Notes: generated from the letters alone by a model not told the origin. Shown: positions 9,629-19,120, counted from the first letter of the stretch. The stretch is 64,000 nucleotides of DNA from DASRFR01 sp035651455 (GCA_035651455.1 DASRFR010000047.1:124001-188000); one strand, 5' to 3'. Program-made: numbers and translations.

Positions 9629-9637
9629 GGAAGAGCG

Positions 9638-10072
9638 CTAGACGGCAAAGATCCGGTACAGCATCAGGTAAATGATCACGCCGGTGATCGACACGTACAG
9701 CCACAACGGGTAGGTCCAGCGCGCGATCCGGCGATGGCGGTCAAAACGCTCGCGCAAGGCGCGGCTGAGCGTGATGACGACCATGGGCACGATCACCGCC
9801 GCCAGGATCGTGTGAGAGATCAGAATGCTGAAATACACAGGCCGGCTCCAGCCGGTTCCCTCGAAGTGCACCGATCCAACGTGGGCGTGGTAATAAAGGT
9901 AAGAAATCAGAAACAGGGTTGACGTCGCCAGGGCCGTAATCATGACCGCGCGGTGCGCCGCCATACGCCCGTGCTTGATCAAGGTGCGGCCGGTCAGCAG
10001 AAGAACCGCGCTTGCGCCATTTAAGGTTGCATTGAGCGGTGGAAACACTGCGAATTGCGGAGGTATCTGCAT
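9638..10072 (-). CDS. DUF420 integral membrane protein (oxidase assembly-associated)
   Basis: A 144-residue protein with about four membrane helices (residues roughly 13-32, 43-62, 81-103, 118-139). Histidines near the membrane (RAVMITAL region, YYHAHVGSVHF, SHTILAA) match DUF420, a family commonly encoded beside cytochrome c oxidase and haem A genes and linked to oxidase assembly. It ends a run of ctaA, ctaB and an ABC exporter. Family assignment is good; the molecular role is inferred from context. Confidence 0.85.
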   Translation of the reverse strand: MQIPPQFAVFPPLNATLNGASAVLLLTGRTLIKHGRMAAHRAVMITALATSTLFLISYLYYHAHVGSVHFEGTGWSRPVYFSILISHTILAAVIVPMVVITLSRALRERFDRHRRIARWTYPLWLYVSITGVIIYLMLYRIFAV

Positions 10073-10078
10073 TTGCAG

Positions 10079-10909
10079 TTAAGCCGCCGGTTTGGTGGTG
10101 CGCCGGTTCACCATGATAAAAGCCAACAGAAACATGATCGCGGAAAACAAAACCATGGTCGCCATGGATGCGCCCAGTGAGAACACAACCGGGGTCGAAG
10201 GATACAAGAGTGTGCGCAGCGCTTCGACACCGTAAGTCAGCGGGTTGATTCGCATCAGCAGCCGCAACCAGCCGGAAGCTCCTGCCAGCGGGAACAGAGC
10301 CCCCGACAGCAGCCATAACGGGATAAGGAACAAATTGATGATGGCGTGAAAGGCCTGCGTGGAATCCATCGGCCAAGCGATAGCGAAGCCGAGCGCGGTA
10401 AGCGAAAACGAGAGCAGGAACACGGTGACGACTACGAGCAGAAACCGCAACAGGTCGAGGTGGACGCCGACCAACGGAGCAAAAACCAGAAAGATCAGGC
10501 CCTGAACCGCGGATAGCGTCGTACCTCCCAGCACCTTGCCCAGCACGATGGATGATCTGGGTACAGGGGCCACCAACACCGATAGCAGAAAACCTTGCTT
10601 GCGATCCTCTATCACCGACATCATGGTAAAAATGCTGGTGAAGAGGACGATCATGATCAGGGCGCCGGGGTAAAAGTAATCCAGATAATGCTGCTGCCCG
10701 GCAGCATTTCCGGAGCGGAAAGAGGTTCCGAAGCCGGATCCAATGACGACCCAGAACAGCAGGGGGGAGGCGATCACGCCTATCACCCGCGAGCGTTGGC
10801 GATAGAAGCGCACCAGTTCGCGCCACCACAAGGTGAAAGAGGGAAGCGCCACTCCCGTGGAAACCGGCGCAACCTGAGCGGGAAACGAACTTGTCTGCGT
10901 GGCGGCCAT
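10079..10909 (-). CDS. ABC-2 type transporter permease
   Basis: A 276-residue membrane protein. I choose ATG 10909 (MAATQTSSFP), immediately after the TGA of the ATPase gene at 10911-10913. Six hydrophobic segments (SRVIGVIASPLLFWVVIGSG, YPGALIMIVLFTSIFTMMSV, a middle pair, INLFLIPLWLLSGALFPLAG, and a final MATMVLFSAIMFLLAFIMV) are typical of DrrB/NodJ-like permeases. It pairs with the upstream ATPase to form an exporter. Its place between ctaB and a DUF420 gene suggests a role in respiratory-chain maturation; the substrate is unknown. Confidence 0.9.
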   Translation of the reverse strand: MAATQTSSFPAQVAPVSTGVALPSFTLWWRELVRFYRQRSRVIGVIASPLLFWVVIGSGFGTSFRSGNAAGQQHYLDYFYPGALIMIVLFTSIFTMMSVIEDRKQGFLLSVLVAPVPRSSIVLGKVLGGTTLSAVQGLIFLVFAPLVGVHLDLLRFLLVVVTVFLLSFSLTALGFAIAWPMDSTQAFHAIINLFLIPLWLLSGALFPLAGASGWLRLLMRINPLTYGVEALRTLLYPSTPVVFSLGASMATMVLFSAIMFLLAFIMVNRRTTKPAA

Positions 10910-10910
10910 A

Positions 10911-11942
10911 TCAGTGCTTCTTCTTGTCTTGCGATTTCTTCCGCAGCTCGCCTTGCTGATCCTCGGTCCAGAAGCGGTGCCCGGTGCGGTGAATGAAAAC
11001 GTCTTCCAGACTTGGCTTGCTGACCGATACCGCCTGAATCTCTCCCGGAAAGGCTTCCACCACCTCGGCAATAAAGCGGTGGCCATTTTCGAGTTCCAGA
11101 CGGACCTGGCCTTCCATGGTGGTGGTCTCGACATTAAATTTCGCTTGAATGCGCTGGGCCAGCAACTCCGGCTCCCTGGCATCAAGCAGGATGACGTCGC
11201 CGCCAATCTCTTTCTTTAACTCGGCCGGCGTGCCGAGGGCCACGACTTTGCCTTCATTCATAATGACCAGCCGGTCGCAACGTTCCGCTTCCTCCATGAG
11301 GTGAGTGGTCACGATGACGGAAACACGCTCCTCGTCGCGCAGAATGGCGAGGTACTGCCACAAGTCGCGCCGGGCGCCGGGGTCGAGGCCGGTGGTCGGT
11401 TCGTCCAGCAGCAGCACCGATGGGTGATGCAGAAGACCCTTCGCTAATTCGATGCGCCGCTGCATGCCGCCCGAGAAGGTCTCCACGTACTCGTGAGCGC
11501 GGTCGGCAAGGCCGACACGGTTCAGGATCTCAAGGATGCGGCTTTTCAAAGCACGGCCGCGCAAACCGTACAGATGCCCCTGGTGCCATAAATTTTCATA
11601 GGCCGTCAGCTTGGGGTCGACGCTTTGCGCCTGGAAGACCACCCCAATCTGCCTGCGCAGACGGGCAGGTTCTGTGGCCGCATCGTAACCCATGATGAGC
11701 GCGCGTCCGGAACTGGGGATCATCAGGGTCGACAAAATACGAAACAAGGTGGTTTTGCCGCTGCCGTTGGGGCCAAGCAATCCGAAAAGCTCGGCATGGT
11801 GGACGCGAAATGTGACCCCGTTCAATGCAGCGCGAGTGTCGTAGCGGTGAACGATGTTCTCGACCGAAATGACCGAACTCTGCGGTGCGCTAGCGGCGCT
11901 GTCAGGCGAGAATTCCTCTAAGCTGGGAACCTTTGAGGCCAC
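10911..11942 (-). CDS. ABC transporter ATP-binding protein (DrrA/CcmA-like)
   Basis: A 343-residue ATPase with Walker A (LLGPNGSGKTTLFR), signature SGGMQRRIELAKG, Walker B (VLLLDEPTTGLDPGAR), and an H-loop in VIVTTHLMEEAE. The C-terminal extension with SKPSLEDVFIHRTGHRF is typical of the DrrA family. It powers the adjacent permease, whose start is 1 bp past its stop. It lies 39 bp after ctaB on the same strand. Confidence 0.93.
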   Translation of the reverse strand: MASKVPSLEEFSPDSAASAPQSSVISVENIVHRYDTRAALNGVTFRVHHAELFGLLGPNGSGKTTLFRILSTLMIPSSGRALIMGYDAATEPARLRRQIGVVFQAQSVDPKLTAYENLWHQGHLYGLRGRALKSRILEILNRVGLADRAHEYVETFSGGMQRRIELAKGLLHHPSVLLLDEPTTGLDPGARRDLWQYLAILRDEERVSVIVTTHLMEEAERCDRLVIMNEGKVVALGTPAELKKEIGGDVILLDAREPELLAQRIQAKFNVETTTMEGQVRLELENGHRFIAEVVEAFPGEIQAVSVSKPSLEDVFIHRTGHRFWTEDQQGELRKKSQDKKKH

Positions 11943-11981
11943 AGGTCATTCTACAGGAAGCGCAATGATGTGATTGATGAG

Positions 11982-12914
11982 CTAGCGCCGCACGTTGATC
12001 ATCATGAGCGCAAACAGAAGCGGAAGATAGAAGACCGTCGCCTGCAACAAGTGGCGTGCCCGCTGCTTGGAACGGGGGGCATTCAAGGGCAGCCCCAGGC
12101 GGGCGAGCCGCACACCGAAGTAGCAGAGCGCAATTCCCATTACCAGTGCGCCGCCGAGGTAAACGTCGCCCGACATTCCCAAGAAGGTCGGCGTCAGGCT
12201 AATCGGAATCAGCCCCAGGGAGTAAAGAACGATTTGCCGCCCGGTCGACTTGCCGTCCGTCTCGACGACCGGCAGCATGCGTATGCGGCCGGCGGCGTAG
12301 TCCTCGCGATAAAGCCACGCGATGGAGAAGAAGTGGGGAAATTGCCAGAAGAAAACAATGGCAAACATGACCAGCGCGCCCCATTCCAGGTGACCGCGAA
12401 TGGCCGTCCAACCCAGAACGCCGGGCATCGCGCCGGGAAACGCGCCGACAAAGGTGCAAACCGGGTGCACTTGCTTGAGCGGCGTGTAGGCCATGAGGTA
12501 CACGAAGGAGGTGGCCAGCGCGAGCCACCCAGTAAGAGGATTAAGCAGGGTGACCAGGTAGAGCACGCCGCCGATGGTCATCACCGTTCCCACCAGCGCG
12601 GCATGCACCGGGCTCATGCGTCCGGAGGGCACGGGGCGATTCGCAGTCCGGCGCATGTGGCCATCGATATCGAACTCCATGACCTCATTTAGGGCCGCAG
12701 TTCCGCCGGCTACCAATCCGATCCCCAGCAGGGCATGAAACAGGCCCCACGATGCGGAGGAGACGCCCGATTTCAGAGCACCGAAATAGAAGCCACACCA
12801 GGCGGTCATCACCACCAAAGAGGTGACGCGGAGCTTGATCAGTTCCGCGTAGTCCTGGATTAGCAGCCTGGCTCGATTTTCGAGACGACCGGCGGGTTGC
12901 GTGATTAATTTCAT
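11982..12914 (-). CDS. ctaB: Protohaem IX farnesyltransferase (haem O synthase)
   Basis: A 310-residue polytopic membrane enzyme adding a farnesyl group to haem b to give haem O, the precursor of haem A for haem-copper oxidases. The UbiA-type motif NEVMEFDIDGHMRRTANRPVP is present (Asp-rich prenyl-diphosphate site), with a second acidic motif in YREDYAAGRIRMLPVV. About eight hydrophobic segments are visible. The ATG overlaps the TGA of ctaA (ATGA at 12911-12914), indicating translational coupling. Confidence 0.95.
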   Translation of the reverse strand: MKLITQPAGRLENRARLLIQDYAELIKLRVTSLVVMTAWCGFYFGALKSGVSSASWGLFHALLGIGLVAGGTAALNEVMEFDIDGHMRRTANRPVPSGRMSPVHAALVGTVMTIGGVLYLVTLLNPLTGWLALATSFVYLMAYTPLKQVHPVCTFVGAFPGAMPGVLGWTAIRGHLEWGALVMFAIVFFWQFPHFFSIAWLYREDYAAGRIRMLPVVETDGKSTGRQIVLYSLGLIPISLTPTFLGMSGDVYLGGALVMGIALCYFGVRLARLGLPLNAPRSKQRARHLLQATVFYLPLLFALMMINVRR

Positions 12915-13855
12915 GCAGTGACCGGATTCTGCTCCCGGCTGCCAACGCTTTCTTCAAACGCCACCGGCACGTGCCGCCAGACCTGAACGGCCAACACGAC
13001 AGTGGTCGCCAACAATAGCGCCCCCACCGCCACATGCGCAACCGTTGAGATGATCATGGGGAACTCGGGTTGCACGGCGTTGCGGCCCCATGCCACCCGG
13101 GTCAGGAAAGCGAGAAACCCGAGACACAACTGAGCGATCAGCAAACCCAGCATGAGGGTCGCGGGCCGGCGTACCGCTTCAATCCCGGAAAACTGCGACA
13201 GGGCGCGGATCGCCGTCCAGGACAGGACAAAGGCGACAACCCCGGCGTTCAGCACGTGCGGCCACCAGCTCATCCCATGATGGCGGAACATGGCGCCAAG
13301 CAAGAGCTGCACATAGAGCACAAAGATCGACAGCAGGGCGAGTGTGAAGAGGCTGGGACGCCGGGTATCAAACTCCACCCGGGGCTGCTCTTCCACCCAC
13401 TTGGGTCCCGTAAACATGGCAATGAGAACGGCAATGCAGAAAAACGTCTGGGCCAGGGCGGCATGGGCGGACGAAATTGCAGGAGGCAGATAGAACAAGA
13501 CCGTAAGCCCGCCGAGGATGCCTTGAGCAATGACTGTCCCCAGAGCGGCAACCGCCAAAAATCGAAGCCAGCGACGACGCTCGGCACGCCAAGTCCACAC
13601 CGCGATAACAATGGTGAGAAGGCCTACAAATTCCGCGATCATGCGATGGGTATGCTCAAAACGCACACCCCCTACCATGTGGGGAATTTTGTAAATGGAT
13701 CCGAAGCTGGTTGGCCAGTCAGGAACGGAGAGACCTGCATCGTTACTGGTGACCAGAGCCCCGGCGATAATCAAGACAAAAGTGGCGCAAGCGGTGAAGA
13801 CCGCAAATGCGTGATGAGCTCGATTGTATGGCGTCGAAAGTTTCTTGAGAGGCAG
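12911..13855 (-). CDS. ctaA: Haem A synthase (COX15/CtaA family), probable CTG start
   Basis: Membrane enzyme oxidising haem O to haem A. The recognisable protein includes STPYNRAHHAFAVFTACATF before the conserved NDAGLSVPDWPTSFG, later FEHTHRMIAEFVGL (haem-ligand His pair) and HHGMSWWPHVLNAG. In this frame the first ATG/GTG/TTG is TTG 13774, inside the first membrane helix, which would remove conserved sequence. A CTG at 13855-13853 lies 7 nt after an AGGAG site and gives 314 residues, a normal length. I therefore place the start there. The alternative is a sequence error upstream. It overlaps ctaB by 4 nt. Confidence 0.85.
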   Translation of the reverse strand: MPLKKLSTPYNRAHHAFAVFTACATFVLIIAGALVTSNDAGLSVPDWPTSFGSIYKIPHMVGGVRFEHTHRMIAEFVGLLTIVIAVWTWRAERRRWLRFLAVAALGTVIAQGILGGLTVLFYLPPAISSAHAALAQTFFCIAVLIAMFTGPKWVEEQPRVEFDTRRPSLFTLALLSIFVLYVQLLLGAMFRHHGMSWWPHVLNAGVVAFVLSWTAIRALSQFSGIEAVRRPATLMLGLLIAQLCLGFLAFLTRVAWGRNAVQPEFPMIISTVAHVAVGALLLATTVVLAVQVWRHVPVAFEESVGSREQNPVTA

Positions 13856-13951
13856 GACACAGCTCCTGGAACTTGCTCTTATGGGGAATGGGGCGGGCTG
13901 TCTGCCGGACCCAGCCCGCCTGTACCAACCAAAGATTCTAACAAAGATGAA

Positions 13952-14755
13952 CTACATCGAACCCGCGGCCGAGCCAGGCTTAAAGGCGATATCGACCGTC
14001 TTGCTGTCCTTGGGGGCGAGCGTTACTTGCTGTGTCTGTTCACCAAGTTTCTCCTGCACAAAGGCAAGAGTGTAAGTGCCGGGCGGAAGGCCCTTGATTT
14101 CATACTTCCCGGACTTGTCGGTTACGGCGAAGAACGGGCTCTTCACGACATTCACGTACATCTTCATCCAGGGATGCTGATTGCACTTCACGGGAAGCAT
14201 GATCTCTTCACGGGCGAAATTCTTCTCGATGGGAGCAGAACTTGGGGGCTGCGACTCGTTCCACTCGCGATTGTCTTTCGGCGTGGGGTGAATATTATGG
14301 GTGGTCTGATCGTCGTTCTTGATTTCCACATTCTGACCAGTCATGACGCCGAGAATGTGGGGATGATACTGGCAGCCCTTCTGATCGATAACCGCGGAAT
14401 CCTTGGGGACGTCGAAGGTACGATCGCCGAGACCATCCTTCACATATACGAAGACGTTCGCCAGATTGCCGCCATCGGCCACGATGTTCTCGGCGGTGTT
14501 GTCACCTTTGCAGGCGGGATCCTGGCTCATATCGATCTTGGCCGGTTTCGGCGCTGAGCCGTCCAGCTTGACGGTGCCGCTGACGCTCGCCACTGTGCTG
14601 GGATCGATAGGCGTCGCAGCCGGGGCTTGTGTGGCGGCCTTTTCTTCCGAAGCGTTGGAGGACTGTTCGGTATTTTTCTTGCTACAGGCGGTCAACAGAA
14701 CGAGCCCGAACAGGGCAAGCAAGCCTGTCAGAGCGAACCATTTCTTCACATTCAT
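13952..14755 (-). CDS. Cupredoxin-like lipoprotein, candidate copper electron carrier
   Basis: A 267-residue lipoprotein: signal peptide with lipobox LLTAC (Cys24), then a Ser/Ala-rich linker. The core carries a type-1-copper-like ligand set: His153/His156 (TTHNIHP) and Cys191-His194-Met197 (KCNQHPWM). A C-terminal carboxypeptidase-regulatory-like beta-sandwich follows (GKYEIKGLPPGTYTLAF). It sits between the octahaem cytochrome gene and ctaA on the same strand, so it may carry electrons between the bc-type complex and an oxidase. Family is clear; copper binding is inferred. Confidence 0.8.
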   Translation of the reverse strand: MNVKKWFALTGLLALFGLVLLTACSKKNTEQSSNASEEKAATQAPAATPIDPSTVASVSGTVKLDGSAPKPAKIDMSQDPACKGDNTAENIVADGGNLANVFVYVKDGLGDRTFDVPKDSAVIDQKGCQYHPHILGVMTGQNVEIKNDDQTTHNIHPTPKDNREWNESQPPSSAPIEKNFAREEIMLPVKCNQHPWMKMYVNVVKSPFFAVTDKSGKYEIKGLPPGTYTLAFVQEKLGEQTQQVTLAPKDSKTVDIAFKPGSAAGSM

Positions 14756-14807
14756 GATGTCGAGACCCTTTCGTGTGTGATGCGTGCTCTTCTAAACCGA
14801 AAACATT

Positions 14808-17800
14808 TTAGCGCGAACCGCCAGCCGACGCTGCCACCAGCGAGTGAGCCGGCTTCAATCCGGGAAGCGAACTGGTCTTCGCCGGGTTTGTACCGGGAGT
14901 GGAGTTCGATGCCCGGCCACGTCCCATGGCCGCCGAAACCCTGCGTTGCTCCTCCGGCGTGAGTTGGAAGATGTAATCCACCAGCAGGCTGCGGTGGTCC
15001 TGATCGTAGCCCTGGAACGAAGGCGGAGTCGGACCGGCAAACACGTAACGGCTGCCATCCTGCCGGAACAATCCCGAGGGCATGGAGGTTCCCGGACTGA
15101 TGGCTTGCGGATCGGTGATCCAGCGCTGCACCCAGTCGGGCTTCAGACGTTCTTTGGCCAGAAGAAAATTAGGGGCGGTGGCGACCTTGTCGTGCTGAGG
15201 ATCGCCGGTGGCATGGCATTTGAGACAAGGGGCCGCGGTGCTGGAAAATAGGCTTCGCGCCATGTCCGTCTCTTTAGCGCTAAGCACCGGCACCTGCTCC
15301 GGAATGTAGGGCAGGGGCTGCTGCGAGAGCGCCTCGAAGAAGCGCACCAGCTTTCGCAGTTCGTTGTCAGAGAAGGAGAAGGTCGGCATGCGAACAGCGA
15401 GGTACGGCCGAACACCGTTGCGGTTGGTGTCGCCCGTAGTCAACGATGGATTCGACAAGAATCTGCGCAGCCATTCGGGATCGACGCGCGCCCCTTCGGT
15501 CAGCAACTTTGGCGGAAGCTGTTCAGGATTTTCCGTGTATCGCGGCAATCCCATCAGGATGGTTTTCTGCCCGGGGATGAATTGGTGGCATCCCATGCAG
15601 TTGTACTTCTTGACGATCCACCAGCCTTCCTGGATATCGCGCCGGGCGTCCTGCGGACGGTACTGATAACTGGCAGGCAGCGAAGTCTCCTGGCTGCCCA
15701 GGAGGAAAGTTGTTAAAGCGCGGATTTGTTCCTTCGTCAGGTGCACGTTGGGCATGCGAAGGGCTTCGGTTTCGCCTTTCATCAGACCCTTGTCGTACAC
15801 GTTAGGCTCGGCAAGCTTGTGCTCGAAGAAGCCCTTGTGGCTGTACCAGGGCTCTTTGGCGGGACCATCGGGCAGGCGCTGCAGGTCTTCGGGATCGCTG
15901 ATCGGTTCTTTTCCGCCTCTTTGCGCCGCTTCAGTGAACAAGGCAAAGTCGAGGCGCTCAATCGGCTTGCTGCCCTCCGAAGTCAGCTCGGTGCCGATTC
16001 GCCCTTCCTCTTCCATCCCGGAGATTTCGTGACAGCCGCCGCAACCGTAGTGGCGAACCCACTTCTTGCCTTCCTCCTTGAGTTTTGGATCATCCATGTA
16101 CGACGCATCCGCATAGGCTGTGGGTTCCTGCTTCTTTTGCGTCATCAGGTAGGAGGCGATGTCCTGCGCATCTTCCACACTGAGGCGCAGGCTCGGCATC
16201 ACGGTCATGTTCTGAACCTGCAGTTCGTGGCCGTCATTGGGACACTTACTGTGCTGCAGGTCGAAGAGGTAGGGCAGGCCTTTCTTCGCGTAATCCTCAG
16301 GACCGATGTCTTTCTTCTCGTACAAGCAGTAAGGACGGGTGCGCTCGCGCGCATTGTGAATCCAGCGGACCAGGTAGTCGTAGTTTGCCTTTTCGCCAAC
16401 CCGGCTGAGGTTTGCGGCGAAGGTTCCGCCCATGGTCTGGCTGCCTTCTCCGATAGAGTGGCACGCCAGGCAACCGCGAGTCTCAAACAGTTCCTTGCCA
16501 TGGGCCGGATCGCCGGGCTTCTGTTTTGGCAATGGATCGGTAAGCGCGGATTGCCAGATATATGCCGAGATGGCACGAATCTGCTGATCGGTAAGGCGGA
16601 AGTTCGGCATCTTTGTCGTCGGCCGGAAGTCCGTGGGCTTCTTCAGCCACACCGGAATCCAGTTCCGGTTCAGCTTCAGACGGACATCTTTCAGGTTCGG
16701 CCCGACCTTCTTCATGTCCTGCAGGAGGCTGTGAGACTGGAAATCGAGCTGCTGCAATCGCCCGTCGAGCTTACTGTTCATGACCTTCAGCGCGACCGCC
16801 TGATCGTTCAACTTGTTGGCTTCTTCGTTGGTTTCGGCAGTGTCGGCCTGCTTCATCAAATACGCGGCCTGCTTGATGTTGGTCCGCTTGTCACCTTCGA
16901 GCTGCTTGATCTGCTGGGTGACGTTGTTAAGGTCTTCAGGCTCCTTGTCATAACCCTCGTAGCGATGACAGCCCATGCAACCGCGCTGGCGGAACAGGTC
17001 TTTGCCCTCGTCAATCACGCCCCAGTCCCCATCGGTTTTCGCGAGGACCATGTCGGCGGCGTGGCAAGTCTGGCATCCCGCCTGCACATTTTCCTTGGGG
17101 AAAAGCGGCCAGAGCCAGTGTTCATAATTTCCGTGCGCCTTTTCCACGCTGGTGGTGGCCCGCCCGTTGCCTTGATGGCAGGGCGAACAACCGAACTTAT
17201 CGGGATCGTGCACCTTCAGCAGTTCCGGTTCCGGATGGCTTACGAAAGCCTGGGCGTACTCGTCGGGCTTCTTCTCGCCTTTGGGGGTCATCACAGCCGG
17301 CGTGAGCTTCAGCGGTTCGCGAATGCCAAGGTGACAAGACTCGCAGCGGTCGACGATATTGGCTTCCGGAATGTTGATCTGCAGAATGCTCGGATCGAGC
17401 TTGGCGGTCTTCTCCTGCAAGCCGTGAATCTGTTCGGGCGTGAGATCGACCATGTGATCAGAAATGTATTGGTCTAGTTTCGCCTTGGCTTCGGTGACGG
17501 GCTTCAGGACATCGCCCAATTGCAGACTGACTTTCGTTCTCTGATCGCGGATATCGTTGTAGGTTTTCTCGAGTTCCTCAAACGTGTACTTCTGGCGGGT
17601 CCCGTCCGGATATTCAACCGTGGCCTTTTCCGCCTTATATTCCTCGATGTCTTTTTGCTTGCTCTTCTTCGAGGAAGGGCTATCGGTTGTTTCCATCTCG
17701 TAGGTGAGGGCATTCACATAAGCGCGCCGGTCGGTAAAGACGCTTTGGACGGCCAACAGTCTGGCGTTGAGATCGTCAAGCTGTTTTCGGATCTGCGCAG

Positions 17801-18107
17801 CTTGGGGCTTGGCCTGCTCCGAAGCGGTTTTGTAATCACTTTGTAACTGCCGGTATTCAGGACTGCTTTCGACGTCTTTCTCCGACTTGGTTGAGGTGGA
17901 AACCGCGGTGTTGAGGAATGTCGTGTACCGGTCCTTCCATTTCTCCTGGTAGGCTTTCCACGGACGCTGGCCGAAGGATTCGTCCCACAGGGCCCAGAAG
18001 AGCGTGCCAATGAGAATGACCGTTGCCAGCAGATAATGCACCGCATACGACTTGGTTACGATCGGGTCACGCTCAGGGATTCGGTTGTCGGGCACCAGAT
18101 CCTCCAA
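14808..18107 (-). CDS. Octahaem c-type cytochrome subunit of bc-type complex
   Basis: A 1,099-residue protein with one N-terminal membrane anchor (residues about 24-43, HYLLATVILIGTLFWALWD). A long charged helical/coiled-coil region follows (about 60-220), then eight CxxCH haem-binding motifs: CESCH, CSPCH, CQTCH, CMGCH, CLACH, CGGCH, CMGCH and CLKCH. A second coiled-coil stretch lies between haems 4 and 5 (VTQQIKQLEGDKRTNIKQ). Most of it should be periplasmic. It begins 17 bp after the cytochrome b C-terminal gene, so it replaces the usual small cytochrome c1 or f. It would take electrons from the Rieske centre and pass them on. Confidence 0.9.
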   Translation of the reverse strand: MEDLVPDNRIPERDPIVTKSYAVHYLLATVILIGTLFWALWDESFGQRPWKAYQEKWKDRYTTFLNTAVSTSTKSEKDVESSPEYRQLQSDYKTASEQAKPQAAQIRKQLDDLNARLLAVQSVFTDRRAYVNALTYEMETTDSPSSKKSKQKDIEEYKAEKATVEYPDGTRQKYTFEELEKTYNDIRDQRTKVSLQLGDVLKPVTEAKAKLDQYISDHMVDLTPEQIHGLQEKTAKLDPSILQINIPEANIVDRCESCHLGIREPLKLTPAVMTPKGEKKPDEYAQAFVSHPEPELLKVHDPDKFGCSPCHQGNGRATTSVEKAHGNYEHWLWPLFPKENVQAGCQTCHAADMVLAKTDGDWGVIDEGKDLFRQRGCMGCHRYEGYDKEPEDLNNVTQQIKQLEGDKRTNIKQAAYLMKQADTAETNEEANKLNDQAVALKVMNSKLDGRLQQLDFQSHSLLQDMKKVGPNLKDVRLKLNRNWIPVWLKKPTDFRPTTKMPNFRLTDQQIRAISAYIWQSALTDPLPKQKPGDPAHGKELFETRGCLACHSIGEGSQTMGGTFAANLSRVGEKANYDYLVRWIHNARERTRPYCLYEKKDIGPEDYAKKGLPYLFDLQHSKCPNDGHELQVQNMTVMPSLRLSVEDAQDIASYLMTQKKQEPTAYADASYMDDPKLKEEGKKWVRHYGCGGCHEISGMEEEGRIGTELTSEGSKPIERLDFALFTEAAQRGGKEPISDPEDLQRLPDGPAKEPWYSHKGFFEHKLAEPNVYDKGLMKGETEALRMPNVHLTKEQIRALTTFLLGSQETSLPASYQYRPQDARRDIQEGWWIVKKYNCMGCHQFIPGQKTILMGLPRYTENPEQLPPKLLTEGARVDPEWLRRFLSNPSLTTGDTNRNGVRPYLAVRMPTFSFSDNELRKLVRFFEALSQQPLPYIPEQVPVLSAKETDMARSLFSSTAAPCLKCHATGDPQHDKVATAPNFLLAKERLKPDWVQRWITDPQAISPGTSMPSGLFRQDGSRYVFAGPTPPSFQGYDQDHRSLLVDYIFQLTPEEQRRVSAAMGRGRASNSTPGTNPAKTSSLPGLKPAHSLVAASAGGSR

Positions 18108-18124
18108 AACAGGTCTTTAGGCGT

Positions 18125-19054
18125 TCACACGTTGAACCACGGCGTTATCCATACGTACTTGATGTGCCACAAGAGGCGTAATGCCATCTTGAGCGGAAGC
18201 GCGAACATGGTGAGCAGAAAGAACTGCATGATGGAAAACTGCAAAAGACTCATGCGCTCGAAGTCGCGCTTCATGTAGCGGCGGAAAAGCGAGTACACCA
18301 CGAACCCGCCCAACAGGTAATAACCGCCGACCACGATTGCGCCGAAAATGCCCTTGGCCATGTTTGAAGTGATGCCGAAGATGTCAGGCAAATCGCGATT
18401 GACTTCGTAGATGAGGCGATTGTGGTCCCAAGTCTGCCCCGGCCAGAACCACTGCCAGCCAGGACCTCGGATGAAGGTTCCGATAATGATCATGGCCACC
18501 CACAGGACGATGAAGCCGAACAGAAACGTGCCAATGGAAAACTTGCGCTGCTTCCAGGTGTAGTAACCGCTGCCCAGCGGATTTGTGTCGATGTAGGGAA
18601 TAGCCATCAGTCCAATAATGATGAGAGTCGGCATGACGACACCGGCGATCCAAGGGTCGAAATACACCAGCATTTCCTGCAGTCCCAGGAAATACCAAGG
18701 TGCTTTCGCCGGATTCATCGTGAGGTTGGGATTGGCGGGCTCTTCCAGGGGAGCGCTGAGGGTGATCGACCAGACCATGAGAATGATGGTCACGATGATC
18801 GCCGCTAAAAATTCGATTCGAAGCAGGAAGGGCCAGACGTGAACTTCCTTTTGCCAGCCGGGTCGGAAGGGCCAGGTTTTCCGGTGGTGAGTCTTGGCCA
18901 TCGCGGGATTGGTTTCCAGTTCCGCGACCAGGTCATCGTTGGCCTTGGCCTGCTTCCATGCCAGAAAGATATAAAAAACGAGCAGTGGAATGAGTCCCAC
19001 GATGGGGACATTGTCCGGCGCCGAAACGATTTCCCAAAGTTGATGCCAATCCAT
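18125..19054 (-). CDS. Cytochrome b C-terminal (subunit IV-like) protein
   Basis: A 309-residue membrane protein matching the C-terminal half of cytochrome b, equivalent to b6f subunit IV. It contains the Qo-site loop as KAPWYFLGLQEMLVYF (the family PEWY appears here as APWY), then GLMAIPYIDTNPLG. About six hydrophobic segments are seen, more than the three of plain subunit IV, including one N-terminal helix (VPIVGLIPLLVFYIFLAW) and extra C-terminal helices. It works with the cytochrome b6-like protein encoded 66 bp upstream. Confidence 0.9.
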   Translation of the reverse strand: MDWHQLWEIVSAPDNVPIVGLIPLLVFYIFLAWKQAKANDDLVAELETNPAMAKTHHRKTWPFRPGWQKEVHVWPFLLRIEFLAAIIVTIILMVWSITLSAPLEEPANPNLTMNPAKAPWYFLGLQEMLVYFDPWIAGVVMPTLIIIGLMAIPYIDTNPLGSGYYTWKQRKFSIGTFLFGFIVLWVAMIIIGTFIRGPGWQWFWPGQTWDHNRLIYEVNRDLPDIFGITSNMAKGIFGAIVVGGYYLLGGFVVYSLFRRYMKRDFERMSLLQFSIMQFFLLTMFALPLKMALRLLWHIKYVWITPWFNV

Positions 19055-19120
19055 AATTTGCTCCCCGAACCTCTAGCGATTCAACCGCCAACTGCGCAGA
19101 TGAGCGAAGATCAGGTAAAC

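Noticed and set aside
13070..14557. A 495-aa plus-strand open frame across the ctaA/cupredoxin region
   Set aside because: It covers two well-supported minus-strand genes, shows no family features and is the shadow of a GC-rich coding strand.
15726..17477. A 583-aa plus-strand open frame opposite the octahaem gene
   Set aside because: The minus-strand protein has eight haem motifs; the plus frame has no domain pattern and biased composition typical of an antisense shadow.
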